DNA from: Bromus sterilis
Taxonomy: Eukaryota > Streptophyta > Magnoliopsida > Poales > Poaceae
Direction of reading: 5' to 3'
Assembly: GCA_950022295.1 (NCBI GenBank)
Contig: OX465597.1
Location: 61,677,016 to 61,741,015, forward strand
DNA: 64,000 nt
Shown: piece by piece, positions 1 to 12,805 of the stretch
Position numbering within the stretch: position 1 is the stretch's first letter
How the letters are laid out: each line of letters starts with the position of its first letter
The notes under the pieces: generated by a model
Databases searched by the model: none
What the model was told of the DNA's origin: nothing
What the model saw: only the letters and a program-made list of their open reading frames with translations
Position numbers and translations under genes: made by a program

Positions 1-2807
1 GCCGTAGATCAAAGTTTCGAGGTGGCGATGGAACGACGACTGCTTATGTGATAATTCTTCCTCTCCCATAACTTTTAGGTCAGGAGTGTTATATAGGCGA
101 ACAAGGGACTAGAGGGGCGGGGGTAGCCCAGGGCACCCAGGCGATCTAGGGGTGCGGCTAGGGGCCTGGCCGCGCCCTCTGGCCATCTGGACCCCTAGTG
201 GGGCCCCGACTCTCCTTTAGATTACGTGTGGCTTCGGTGTAAAAAATAACTTATGCAAATTTTCAGCCTTTCTAAATATTTTTTATGTGTAACTTTTCTA
301 AAACAAAAAGATTACAGAAAACAGGAACTCGCACTAGCCACTGGATTAATATGTTAGTTTTAGAAAATTCTCAAAAATGATGTAAATGTAGTATAAACAT
401 GTACCAATATCATGAAACAAGTAAAAATAATAGATTCTTGTTGAGCGTATGAGGCGACGGGCAGGACACGAAGGAGCCAGGTTGAAAGCGGGACGCTCGA
501 GTGGGTTTCTTGGCCCCCGCATTGGTTTAATGTCGACAGGGCGACGAGCGAGTAGCCGTGTCCCGTCACGTTTCTCCGGTATATATTGAACATGATCGGG
601 ACCATACGTGTTTGCAGTCCGAACTCTCCCCCCCCCCCCCCCCCCCACATTGATGCGGATCGGATTTGTGAAAAAACTGATAGACGAATGGACACAAGAT
701 CGCGTTGGATGGTAAAACTCGTTCGAACAGTTCAATCCAAACAGATACTAAAGGTTTAAGATCCCACGTTCGACATTGCCGTTAACCCATCTATCCACGG
801 AGCATCTGCAAATAAATAGAGGGTTAAATTAGATAATTTTGATTGCAAATGCTCTACTCAGGGCCGCTGAGTGGAAGCTTCATTGCTAGCTCTTCCTCCT
901 TGGTGTGCCAGGAAAATGGCACGTTGATTTTTATGGCAATTGCTGCTAGTTCAAGTTTTTCTTTTACGGGTATACCGCTAGTCCAGATCATTTCTGTATA
1001 TTCACACAGCTTTAGCCAAAAGCGTGCGATCGCAACCAAAACGATAGCCGATCTGCATATATGCGTTTGCTTTACCAAGCGAAGCTTATTTGCCAATTGG
1101 TCAATTGGTAGCATAAAGTAAACATGATCATCACTTATCCCAACTACGCTACGGATTAGAGGCACGATGCAACACATGATTCCCCATTTTCTTTTGGATT
1201 ACTATAGGGAAACGATTCTAATCAGCCGGTGGTCGATGCGGTGTGAGCCGTCCGCCGCCTCTAGCGCATGACGCATGTACCTGAACCCACAAACCGCTCG
1301 GCCTTATCTTTTTATCTCTGAGCTGCTCGTTCCTATCCAACAAACGTTATCCTCTTTTCTCTCTCACCTCTCTCCATCACCTCCTATCCTTGTCACGGAT
1401 GCCTAGATGACCGGTGGCTTGCTCCCGTAGCATCCATGTCAAGAGCAACCCTCAGATGCGATGCAGCATTTGTTCGCGGTGCTTAAACTGCGTAGCACGG
1501 TCCTCGCCGGCGACAGATGCTGCAACTCAGCTTTTTCTAATAGTCCTACAACCGCGGAGCTCGCCGACGGCAAAGCCGATGCCGCAATGATGCGCTTGAA
1601 TCAAACCACAAGATCTCGTCGGCGCTGCAAGGGGTGCTTGCAGCAGCCGCTGCTGTTGCAATCAGCGGGGCGCCTTAGCTCCGGGGAGTTGCCTAAGGTC
1701 GGGTTGTCGTGAGCTCCACTGCGCCATGGCTTTCTCCCTCAGCTCCGATTTGCAACATAGACCTTGTTGCAATAAAGTTTCGCAATATAGATCGTGTTGC
1801 AATGAGATTTTCCTGATGAAGTGCAAAAGACAACGGTATGAGATTTTTATTTTTTGCAACAAGAGCTCTGTTGCAAAGATCTTCGCAACAAAGTCTTTGT
1901 TGCACTTTGCAACAAGAGCTTTGTTGCAAAGACACTTTGCAACAAAAGCTCTGTTGCAAATAGGGATCTACAACGGTTTGATGTTGAACCGTTGGATTTC
2001 ATCCAATCTGACGGCAAGGAAGGCGGCGGATTTTTTCAAAAGATTCGCCGGTTGACGCGTAGCATTCCCATTATTATATATATAGGCAGTCCGTGCATGC
2101 CACTCCTTCAGTTGAAGAAAATTCCCGAATGTAAAAGGAAGAAAATGACGCGTCCCAGAAACAAAGAATGTGACTCTCAAGTAGAAATTTTGGATGCATC
2201 CTGTGTATCCTATAACTACGGTCTCAGGCCCATCCTAAATCTATGTTAGCTAGTTTTGTAAGATTTAGATGAGATTTGATTTAGATGAGATTTGAAGTTT
2301 TTCTCATGTACGGGGAAATCCAACCGCTTCATATATATAGATGAAAGGTGATGATTGATTAAACAACATACAATCATCAAATACATGCATTATTTTTTGT
2401 TCTACTTTTACATTTTTTTTCACGTTTCGCTTCCTCGTTCTTTGTTTGTTGTTAATGTTAGAGAGCAGCGCGCGATCCTTGAGCTATTGGGGAGGTTGAA
2501 CCGACCTAGGGAAGCCCATAGCTACCACACTCCTTGACGCGGCCCCTCTCTAGCAGCTGGGGTTTTGCGTTCTCCAAAGTTCTTGCCGCCGTGTCTTGCA
2601 AGTCACGTTTATAAAGAGCCTCGTTCGGTAATATCGCTCGACATCAAGGATACATGGTGACATGTTCGTCTACGAACAATCTCAATGCAACGGTGAACGG
2701 TCGATCTATGCACATGATATCCCATGCATGGTAAAATTGTTTTCCTCCACAGCAATACCCTAACTGGCGCAGTTTCCTCTCTTTGTTGTTTCCCAGGAAG
2801 ATTGTAA
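1..2807. other. Repeat-like intergenic DNA, no gene recognised
   Basis: No reading frame here resembles a known protein. Positions 100-220 are GC-rich. A run of 19 C lies at 628-646. Short direct repeats of a TAGATGAGATTTGA unit occur around 2265-2295. The GC-rich stretch 1240-1720 looks like transposon or old gene debris, but I could not assign it. Confidence 0.4.
1745..1965. repeat. Degenerate TTGCAACA/TGTTGCAA array
   Basis: The motif GTTGCAA and its complement TTGCAAC recur about every 15-30 bases, with variants such as TTGCAACAAGAGCTTTGTTG. Each unit is a small imperfect palindrome, so the array can fold into many short hairpins. It resembles the subterminal repeats of some grass DNA transposons, but I found no clear element ends. 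Confidence 0.5.
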
Positions 2808-3065
2808 GAGCATTTACAATGGTTGACAAGATCATTTTATCTTAACTACGCCACATAATTTAGATATGGAAAAAAATAATGTACAATAGGTTATATCTTA
2901 GTTTTATTTTATTAACTACACATTCTTAAATTTATGGTGAGAGTGTTGTTGCTAAGAGATCATCTATAAAATAAGAGAAGACAAGCCTTCTCTTAAGATT
3001 TCTCTCTCCTTCACCTCAGCGTTTATCCTATGTGGCATTGAAAAGATATCACTATTGTACATGCC
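2808..3065. mobile_element. Tourist-like MITE
   Basis: The left end reads GAGCATTTACAATGG and follows TAA. The complement of the right end is GGCATGTACAATAG, giving an imperfect terminal inverted repeat (core GCAT.TACAAT.G). The interior is AT-rich and non-coding. The right duplication is degenerate, so the right boundary is approximate. Confidence 0.55.
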
Positions 3066-5226
3066 AAAGGTCAACGTCACTATTTCAATCAATTATCCCT
3101 TCGATAGGGGTTTGTTTAATTATGTTGTCTGCTGGTAGAATCAATTAAGATTGTATAAAATACTAGAAGCGAATTGTGCGCTTTGCCGCACCGTTTTTCT
3201 TTCACGAAATACAACATGGGATGTTTTTCTTTAAAAAAATACAGCATGGGAAATAATATATATGGATGAGATATGTGCATGCATTGAAATGTCCCTCATC
3301 GCAACGTGATAAGATAAGGTGTCTGTCATATTATGGACTATTTATGTTGTTTCTTTTATTTCTATGCATTCTGATATGAACAGTTTCATACTATTAATGT
3401 TTTCTATGCATTCTAAACTGAAACAAGCTCAATACAACTGGAAAAAAACATCTATCTGTACATCAAGCAACAATTCTATCATTCAAGCATATAGATGCAA
3501 GTTTAGTTCAGGTAAATTAAGTTATGTTAAAAGTTCATATAACTCACAAGACAGTCTAGGTCTAACTATAGTAGAAACTTCTCTGGCTAAAGAAAGATGT
3601 AAATTCCTAGTTATTAGCAAAGATATTTGAGTAGCCAAGCATCACCACTTATCTGTACAAAAGTAGAAGAAAAATTGACAATGGTATAAGAAAACTTGAA
3701 TGAGCACAAGATTATAACAGTACATATATATGTTGACAGGCAGATATAAAATCATGATAGAATAGCCAAAATATGTAAGCAACATATAAGAAAGAAAAAG
3801 ACATCCCATCGAACTACTTGAGCATACATACATACACACATATAAATATATGAGCACATGCAAGCACTTATTTGTGCATACAGCCACATCTCCGCCCATC
3901 TGATAGAAAATATATAAAGCCTAAACAAATGATATTGCTTTTGGCAAAATCATCCCCAAGATCTTTGCTCATGAGTTTCAAACCCAAAAGCAACAATGAC
4001 TTGTTCTGTACATATAGTTGTTTCAAGTATCGATACAACATTATTAGAGGGCTATCTTTTCCATTTAGTATAAACACAAATGCCTAATTCCATTTACACA
4101 TATACGAAAAAGGAAACAGTCTAGATTCCCTAACTACTTACATATTCTTTGTTAGATGATAGTATTTTGAAGTTTTGGCATAAAATCCCCAAAGATCTCT
4201 ATAAAGTAAGCATACAGAGCATGTGCTTGGATAGATGCATGATAAAGAGAAAGATATTTAGGTTCTACAACATACCTTTCTTTTCACACCCGCGACCTCT
4301 TATACTAATTGTAGAAAACTAAAATGAACTACTCTTTGGTTTATCACTATCCCCTACACTGAAATTTGTAGTGAGTGACCTAATTCACAGTTGCAATGGT
4401 CCAGATAGTTAAGAGTATGAGAAATTGAGAATCATAACAAATTAAGCCGTGGTATTTCATCAAGTCAGCAGAAGCAGATCCAATGGAATACTATGTATGA
4501 AATAAATGTTATTGTGATAAAAAAAGACGGTTAATAGCGACTACCGACACCAGAAGGGGTCTTAACCTATAATAAAGCATCCTAAAAACCTTACAAAAAT
4601 ATGGGGTAATTCTAGCACTAGCATTTAGTGTGATTCAGACTGCCGCTTTCACATTGATCTAGGAGAGTAATTAATAGTTGATACACGTACTGAAAAAACA
4701 AAATAGGTAACCCAAGCATCATCTCCTAAAAAACAACAAAATTAATTATTCAGCTGGCACACAACAATATCAGCATAAACAAACTATCTACCAGATCAAA
4801 CGGGCACACGACTTCAGAAACTAACTAATACCCGTCCTGATCGCCAGCTTGCTGTCCTAATTGCCTACCTCATGTTACAGACCGAAGAGAATCAATTAGA
4901 GCGATGGAGACAGAGGAATCGCAACCAGGGAATCAAAAAGGTAGAAAAATAGAGTAAAGATGGAGAAACCAAAAAAATCAGAACTTCGTCTATCTCCTCC
5001 CCTAAACAGAGCCGTCATGGCTCGTTGTCACCTCCACAGAACCAAGCAGTCGCCACTCGCCATTGGTGTCAGCGCGCGCCATCACCAGCCATCCATGAGC
5101 CTCGTTCGCTTGCTATACTTCTGTCATGATTGGATAGAAAGAGAGAGAGACCAGGAACATAAGATATCCACCATGTTCTACCCATGGCCACCCACCCCAA
5201 GTCGAGACAAAGAGAAGGAGAAAAAT

Positions 5227-5270
<44 letters not shown>

Positions 5271-6004
5271 AGAGACGAAACCACCCTCTCCACCGGCCTC
5301 CGTTCATGTGGGTCGCTGCCCAACGTTCATGTGCGATGCTGCCGATAAGAAACCTTAGCCGTCGCCGTCACCTTCTTTTCTCCTAGTGAAGGTGAGGATG
5401 AGGGCGAGGCGATACCATCGCCGCTGCCTCCTTTTCTCCTAGTGAAGGTAAGGGTGAGGGAGAGGGCGAGGCAATACGTTTTTTGGTACTCCACCGTGTA
5501 CACGCGATCCACAAAGAACTACACACACACACACCATGTTTTCGTGCAGCTCAGCGACAACCTTGCGAGAGTTCCTAAGGAAAACTCCAACCGGCCGATC
5601 CAAACGGACACGCGATATGTTTGCATTTTGTCTGTTTGGGTGGCCAAACTGATAGGTGTTCACCCCCTGTCCGCTTGTTCGGCGGGCGCATTTGGTCCAC
5701 CCAGACCACATATTTATCAAACTTGACACAATTTCTCCTCAAATTAAACATATTCTTTTTTAATGTAACCTCGTGAAGCAAACATGATGAATTTCATTGA
5801 AGTTCAATCATTCATTCCACGGGAAACAGAAACTACATAAGTAGGTGAATGCATGGTTGGGTGGTGGAAAACAAAATGCTTTGTTGAATGGCTTGCATCA
5901 CTTATTGACGCCTGAATATTGGTATTACTATTCACTTGGCATCTATATAACAGAAAAATTGAAGGACCTGTTGTCTACGGAAAACATCAGGAAGAAAAAA
6001 TATA
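3066..6004. other. AT-rich intergenic region
   Basis: I recognise no gene. The first two thirds are AT-rich and could be intronic or intergenic. Positions 4960-5720 are richer in GC and contain a GA microsatellite and a roughly 56-bp tandem duplication (around 5373-5464, containing CTTTTCTCCTAGTGAAGGT). Short open frames exist but have no recognisable protein character. Confidence 0.4.
5229..5264. repeat. (GA)n microsatellite
   Basis: About 18 uninterrupted GA dinucleotides, followed by GGGAGGGAGAG. The flanks are purine-rich. Confidence 0.95.
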
Positions 6005-6098
6005 CTCCCTCCGATCCATAATAAGTGTCGCAGATTTTGTACTAAGTTAGTACAAACTTTGTACTAGATGAACGACATTTATTATGGATCGGAGGTAG
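6005..6098. mobile_element. Stowaway MITE, 94 bp
   Basis: It begins CTCCCTCCGATCC and ends with the complementary GGATCGGAGGTAG. TA duplications lie at 6003-6004 and 6099-6100. The terminal inverted repeats extend through CATAATAAGTGTCG, so almost the whole element folds into a hairpin. This is the standard Stowaway (Tc1/mariner-derived) form of Triticeae genomes. Confidence 0.93.
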
Positions 6099-7044
6099 TA
6101 TCAAAAAGCTAACATATTCGTGAAAATTAATAGCTTTGTTCTGACATATCAAAATTTATTGATCTCCATGGCGACACTTATCCTGGTTTTCTTGGGATTG
6201 GGAGTGTGAACACATCCATCGCTATAAGACGGCACAGTGAATGAATCAAACAAACTACAACTGTATTATATCCAGTGGTAATCCCAAACCTAGAGAGAGG
6301 TGCTAATCTCAATAGAATGAGTGGATTGAGTTGGGGATGGTGAATCATGTGATGTCACTGGAACCCCTCAAATGCTCTCCGTTATCAAGGAGACATCTGT
6401 TGAGGTGCTCCAGCCTCACAGGCATAGGAGGAAAGAAGATCATATTATTATTTAATAAGCAATCTGTATTTTTTTATCATAACTGATGGGAAGACATACT
6501 GTAAAATAGAAAATATTAATAACAAAATGCCAACCTTTATGAGAAGAATCACTTTTCTTAAAAAAGGGGCCAAGTGAGATTTCTACATCTTCTCCTGAAC
6601 TCCTATTTCTTCCACCTGACGTTGATGTATTTAAGCTATCAAAGAATAAAATTTTAATTATTTGTGGATGCCATAGTAACATAAAAAATATCTCACACTG
6701 TCGGAGACAAGAGTATATACTTTATCTGGATAAATATATCACAAGGGATATAAAAAATAGCACACTGATCAATAATCTTGATCAGCATGGTGTATGAGAT
6801 GCATTAAATCCGAATATGCAAACTAAGGACAATACTGTTCTAGAAATAATATATATGTCACTATGATCTAACTTTCAGTATGTTCAGTTAGCAGTTATCA
6901 TACCAAAAGGAGTGGGGAAATGGATGAGTCCTTACCTTAGATTTTTTTTGCATGGAATCCGATTTTGTATTTTATCATCTCAGTTTCCCATCAACATATT
7001 ATCTAGAGTACTTGTTCCTATCAATTATCTTCACCATTGTTTTT

Positions 7045-7200
7045 AAGGCGTTAAGGCGTTTTGAAGAGGAGGGGGGCGCTCTAACGCCTAGGCGGCCGCT
7101 TTGGACGCCTAGGCGCCTAAAGCGTCCATTTTTTTTTGAAGCGGAGGGGGGACGCTCGGACGCCTAGGCGACGCCTAGACGACGCCTTGAAAACCATGAT
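7045..7200. repeat. Inverted-repeat element built of GGCGCCTAGGCG-type palindromes
   Basis: The left end TTTTTAAGGCGTTAAGGCG is mirrored by the right end GACGCCTTGAAAA. The interior is made of repeated CGCCTAGGCG and GACGCCTAGG units plus two GAGGGGGG blocks. It looks like a small non-autonomous foldback element; the duplication at its ends is unclear. Confidence 0.5.
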
Positions 7201-8705
7201 CTTCACGGCATGGTTTTTTAGAACTCGTGACCAAAATAATGAAATACCAACCCGTGCATAACATATCTTTGTACGAACCATGAATGTATTAAAGGATGGA
7301 TATGCAATCTTTGTGTTGAGAACTTTCAGGTAATATCTGAACACATATATTCCCACTTGAATATATCCACCGGAGAGAAAAACACTTGCTACACTATTAT
7401 TGTTAAAAACCATTCCAACAGTAAAAATAATAAATAGCAGCTCTAGATAAAAATTGCACACAATTTCCTCTCCAAAAGTGAATACCGGATCAAAAGACAC
7501 ATCCATAGAATTCTTTTTTTTCTGTACACAATACCTCAAACACACGATGAGCAGCTCCAATACGTAATTTGAAGTTTTTTTTTATCCTGGAGGGATACGC
7601 AGCTCGGGTCAATTTCTTTCTCAACGAAATCAAGTGTCAAGCTACTGCTGCTGCTGCCGCCTCTGTGTTTACTGGCCCAAACCACCAAAACGACCTTGTC
7701 GGAGACGGAGAGGCCGACAAGGCGGGGTTGGCGAGGGGAGGCAGCGAGTTAGGCGAGGTCAGCAAGGTTGGCGGAGAACTGCCGGTGATGAGAGGGAGGT
7801 GCCGTTGATGGGTCGGCCGTCGGTTCCCACACCCGTCAGGGAGATGCATTGGTGGATAAGGCGTGGCGCTGCTCCAAAATCACTGGATGGCGTCTCTCGA
7901 ATGGGCGGGCTGCTGCCTCCCATGAGCGAAGGGATAAAGAAGTGTTGTGGACTGGGGAGGATGTTGTGCCACTAGGAGAGGTCTTGGGAGAGGGCACTGA
8001 CCGCTGCCATAGCTTCACCGACGCGACCGCCATGGGGAGAGCGCGCCGTTGGCCGTCAGTACTCCTCACGCCCGCCGCCGCAGCCTCCCCTTCCCTCTTC
8101 CTCCCCCATCGTGGAGCCGGCCAAAATCTCCTCAATGGCGCTCTCGAATGGGTGCATCCAGATGATGCGAGCCTGCCGGAGGTAACCAACGCCGGCTGGA
8201 GTCAGGATCGGGAGGCAGGAAAAGAAAAATCTGGAAGGGGAGAGAGAGTTCGGGAAGAGGAAAGGGAAGCGGCGCTGGCACCGGCTGTTGCTTTTTTTTC
8301 GGTTGATCCAGGAAGATGCGCTTTGCTAGTGGACCCAGCGACCCGGTCAAAATTGATAAGCTAGATGCAAAATCAAAACCTCAATCGACTGTGTGCCCTC
8401 TAAAATCAGGGAGCATAGTGTATTTAAGGATGACTGGGCTTGACACTACATGATACACTGTGCCCTTGCTAAATGCATTCCAACACGTTTGCAGATTACC
8501 TAAGTGCACACACAACCATCTATGCTAGTAAATTTAGGATTTATGGAGCGCATTCAGTTTCTTATTTGGATGCATGTATATATTTACATATATCAAAATC
8601 AAAAGGATGAAAGAAGTAGTAGAGGATTTTAATTAACTACCCCATATATTTGATAACTTCAAACACACGGTTATTCAAATAGTTACATTATAATTATTTC
8701 CAATG

Positions 8706-8880
8706 AAAAAAATAGCGCGCTATAGCCTCGCTAATAGCACGCTATAGCGTTCTAGAAAATGTCTCGCTAAATGAATCTATGTACAATGTCTCACAAATAG
8801 CACGCTATAGCGCAAAATAGCACGCTAATAGCTTATTTTCAAGGCCACCCTATTTTCTCATAGCACGCTATTTTCTTCAT
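8706..8880. repeat. Cluster of TAGC(A/G)CGCTATAGC palindromes
   Basis: TAGCGCGCTATAGC, TAGCACGCTATAGCG and related units occur about six times, separated by AT-rich spacers. Each unit is self-complementary. The cluster lies just downstream of the WAK-type gene. It may be a small transposon; no end duplication was found. Confidence 0.5.
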
Positions 8881-10212
8881 TGATTATTTCTGAAGCCAAA
8901 AGGAAACCTTCCCGGCATGTACCTTCAAGGATTTTATTCACAACATCAATATAAGATAAACACCGCACATGCATGAGCCTATTCTATTTGACATAACATA
9001 TACAAGCAAACAAATTATGACTTACGAGATCGGCTCATTATAAGAAGGAGCTCTGCTACCTCTGTCATCGATGGTCTTTGATCCACATCAAGGTTAAGAC
9101 ATGCCACAACAATCCCTGCCAAACTATCAAGAATCTCCAAATCTCCTGCTAACGCAATTTCCTTGTCAAATAACTCTGTACATTTCTTCTCTTTCTTGTG
9201 AGCTTCAAGGAAATTGTTTACTAAGCTGCTTCCATCAGAGTGTGTGGCTTTCTTCCCACTAATAAGTTCCAATATGACAATCCCAAAACTGTAGACATCA
9301 CTTTTTTCGGTTAGTAGACCCGTTTGTAGATATACTGGATCCATATAACTCATATCACCAATGACAGATCCTGTGTGTTTTTTGTCTCTCACAATCAACC
9401 TTGATAATCCAAAATCTGATATCTTTGGTATGAACTTGTCATCCAGGAGTATGTTTGATGGTTTGACATCACCATGTAGTATTTTGGTGTTGGTTTTTGA
9501 GTGCATATAAACTAGTGCATCAGCTGACTCTGCAACAATACTTAAGCGCACACCTAAGTTGAGTGGCTCTTTCTTTTCTCCGTGAAGAATGCCATCGAGG
9601 TTACCTTTGCAAAGGAACTCATAAACTAGCAATGGGACATCAACTTCTAGGCAACAACCTATGAGCCTAACGATGTTCTTGTGGATTACTTGAGATTGAA
9701 TGATGACTTCATTCGCAAATTGTTCATTCTCTAGCATGGTACCACTAATTGGCTTCTTCACTGCAACTTGTTCATTATCAAGATAGCCCATATAAACTTC
9801 GCCAAAACCACCTTTTCCAATGAAATTGCTACTCTTCAAAATTGGCTTGAGATCTTCTTTTTTGAAAAGTTTTATGAATTTTGCCTTCTCTAAAGTACGC
9901 CCACCGTTCTTCTCATAAAACTCTTTCGTCTTCTGTTTTTCTTTGCGAAGAAGAATAAGGAATGATATAGCTGCAATGAGAAAAATGCCACCTATTCCAC
10001 CTACATGGACACGAAACAAATTGATTTCATATCACTAAAACTTCCAATAACTTAATCTATCTGCATAAGAGTACATAAAAAAATAAACAATTATTTTGAT
10101 AATTTAGTTTGAATTTGCCGCTGCTATGGAAAAGTTTGCAATATACGGTTCACAAGCATTATCACAAACGATGATAAAAACCGTCTTGCTTTATGTGTCG
10201 ATAATAATAATA

Positions 10213-10315
10213 CTCCCTATGTTCCATATTAATCATCACTCAAATGGATGTATCTAGCATTAAAATACATCTAGATACACCCATTTCATTGATAGTTAAT
10301 ATGGAAGGGAGGGAG
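10213..10315. mobile_element. Stowaway MITE in WAK-type intron 2
   Basis: Left end CTCCCTATGTTCCATATTAA and right end ATATGGAAGGGAGGGAG are complementary. TA duplications lie at 10211-10212 and 10316-10317. The interior holds ATGGATGTATCTAG and its inverted partner CTAGATACACCCAT. Confidence 0.88.
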
Positions 10316-10489
10316 TAGTAGACTACGATAGGTGGTATTGTGTGAAGAACCACCTCTAATAGACCGATAACTAAGTAAAAGCCATACAAATTAACTTGGA
10401 ACATCTGAAGGTTCCACTCTAATCATCTAGGAGTTTGTTTTTCCCATCCACCTTTATGACTCATACTCGCATGTACCCTTCCTACAATA

Positions 10490-12070
10490 AATGACCCCCC
10501 ACATATAAAGGAAGTCCATATTTCAACCTAGAACCGTCACAAATGTCTAAGAATTAACCCTAAACTTTGACACCATTCAAGACTTCAATTTATAAACCTA
10601 CACTGTTAACAGAGGTCAAGTTCAACCATGCCCTTTCTTCAAACCTATTTTTTAGGACTTGGAGTGATTTTGACCGGTCGACCGCCAAGTTAGTCGCCTA
10701 GTCATCTGCCACATCACCCAGTATTGAAAAAATGGAAGTGTCCATAAAAAATCAAAATAGTTGGTAAAATCAACACTATCTTGGAGATCATTCTAGGGAA
10801 GTTTCAGTGCTTCTGCCAAGTTGATTAAAACATATAAGAAAAATAAATATTCAGTCCCTTATGGGTCAAAATTTGACCAAAACTAGAAGTGCCAAGAAAA
10901 CTGTGGAAAAATATGTACATGGTGATCATTATGACATAGTTTTATATCTTTTTTGCCAAATAGATTAAGGAAAGCGCAATATATATTCAACCCCTTTTTG
11001 CTCAAAAGTTGACAAAAACTAGAAGTGTTGAGGAAATATTGAAATTTTTCTGTTAAATTTGGGGATAGTTTCAAAACATTTTTTCTAAACAGATTAAAAA
11101 ACAATATATATTCGACCCCTTTCTTGGTCAACAATTGCACCAAAAAGAAAATTCTATAGAAAAAATAAAAAAAACTATAAAATCAAAATACCATGGTTAT
11201 CATTCTAGGAGATTTTTAGATATTTTTGCCAAACTTGCTTTAAAAATAGAAGCACAATATATATTTAGCCCCTTTTGGTCAAACTTTGACAAAAAATGGA
11301 ACCGTCCGGAAAAATTCAAAAAAAATGTAAAATCAACACAACCATAGTGATCATTCTGAGACATTTTTAAATCCTTTTGCCACACAAACAAAATAAAAGC
11401 AAAATAAGTATTCAACCCCCTTTTGATCAAATTTGACCAAAAATAAAAGTGTTGAGAAAACTTTGAAAAGTATGTAAAATAAAAAATACCATGGTTATCA
11501 TTCTAGGAGAGTTTCGAATCCATTCGCCAAACATATTAAAAAAATACAAGCATAAATATTCAGCCCCTGTTTGGTCAAAATTTGGTAGAAATAAAAGTGT
11601 CCAGAAATTTTTCTATTTAAAAAAACAGCAGTAATATGGTGATCACTTTGAGAGAGTGTTAAATCGTTCTGCCTAGCAGATTAAAAAAATAAAAGCATAA
11701 CACATAGTCGACCCCTTTTTGGTCTAAAATTGACATAAATTTAAAGTGTACATGATTTTTTAAGAATTATGGAAGATGAAAACTACCATGGTGATTATTC
11801 TTGGAATGTTTCAAACTTATTTTTAAACCCGATTAGAAAATACATATTCAGAACAAATTGGGTGATGTGGCAGCTGACTGGGTGGTCAACTGGTCAAAAC
11901 CACTTCAATTCACCAGAAAACCGGTTTGAGGATGGTGGTGTTGAGACTTAACCTATTTTGACAATTTAGGGTTTTAACTAAGACGGTTTCAAACTTTGGC
12001 GTGGAATATTGGACATTTGTGATAGTCCAGGGTTGAAATATGGACATCATTTGTCACAATGGGATTAAAT
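10490..12070. mobile_element. TIR element with ~148-bp tandem-repeat core (non-autonomous)
   Basis: Long imperfect terminal inverted repeats of roughly 200 bp flank a repeat array. Matching left/right pairs include GTCCATATTTCAACC, TCACAAATGTC, TTTTGACC and CTGCCACATCACCCA. The core (about 10720-11880) has eight or so copies of a unit marked by ACCATGGTGATCATTCTAGG; markers at about 11191, 11342, 11490, 11637 and 11787 give a period of 147-151 bp. There is no coding capacity. Long TIRs with internal arrays fit a non-autonomous MULE-like element. I could not fix the end duplication, so boundaries are approximate. Confidence 0.65.
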
Positions 12071-12683
12071 ACAAAGTTACACAACATAGAAAAAATATGT
12101 ATAAATCTAAAATGGAGAAAAATAAGAAAATAAAATCCCAGCCAAAGAAATATAAGATCGGCTACTACTACCTATGGGCTATAGCTAACAAAAAAAAGGA
12201 TTGTTGTAATTGATTAATGTGAGTCTTTGTGCTTACCAACAGTCGCCTGCGCTTCTAGGGGAAATTTAGTTGTGCAGGTTCCTTTTTTGCCGTCCCCTTT
12301 CATTCCAACTTTACATGGACAGTCATAACCTTCCAGTCTGTTCTTGCAAATCCCACCAATTGAACAAGGATACAACTCAGGATCCACTCTTTGGAGCTTG
12401 CACTCATCGATGTCTGAAACAAAACACAAATTGAAAGGTTAGAAGGTTTAGAATCTAGAGTAAAAAAATATGAATTGGCTAGGCGATCAAGCGCCTGAAA
12501 ATATTTTATGCGTCAGATGATTCTTTTTTTCCAGCTACCCTTGTTGCAAAATGCAAGTGATGTAAAAAAGGCGGGACAAATTTGCTAGTTATGTACATTT
12601 TTGTATGGTTGCTAGTTTTCTAAGTAACCATAGCAAGATGCAAGAGGCAGCCCCTCAGAGTATATAACACTTGTATTTTAGTA

Positions 12684-12805
12684 CATCCTTCGATCCACAT
12701 TACTTATCGCTCGAACGGATGTATCTAGATATATTTCAGTGCCAAATAGATCCATTTAAAGTAAATACATCTATTTGAGCGGTAAGTAATATAGATCGAA
12801 GAAAG
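12684..12805. mobile_element. Degenerate Stowaway MITE in WAK-type intron 1
   Basis: Left CATCCTTCGATCCACATTAC pairs with right GTAATATAGATCGAAGAAAG. TA lies on both sides (12682-12683, 12806-12807). Its internal GGATGTATCTAG also matches other copies in the window. Confidence 0.8.

Larger units (their letters stand above)
6099..9014. other. Unassigned region downstream of the WAK-type gene
   Basis: No gene is supported. A GC-rich block at 7630-8350 has long open frames on both strands but low-complexity translations, so I do not call it. Two clusters of short G+C palindromes lie at 7045-7200 and 8706-8880 and are listed separately. The rest is AT-rich. Confidence 0.4.
10001..12236 (-). other. 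Intron 2 of the WAK-type gene
   Basis: It runs between donor GTAAGC (at 12236) and acceptor CCATGTAG (ending at 10001), read on the minus strand. It contains a Stowaway MITE and a TIR-bounded element with a tandem-repeat core, so insertions make up most of it. Confidence 0.8.

Noticed and set aside
5437..5730. Overlapping plus and minus frames around 5440-5780
   Set aside because: Likely non-coding transposon-like DNA; neither strand gives a recognisable protein.
7569..8364. GC-rich block with open frames on both strands, as a possible first exon
   Set aside because: Translations are low-complexity, no splice-linked partner exons were found and no domain is recognisable.
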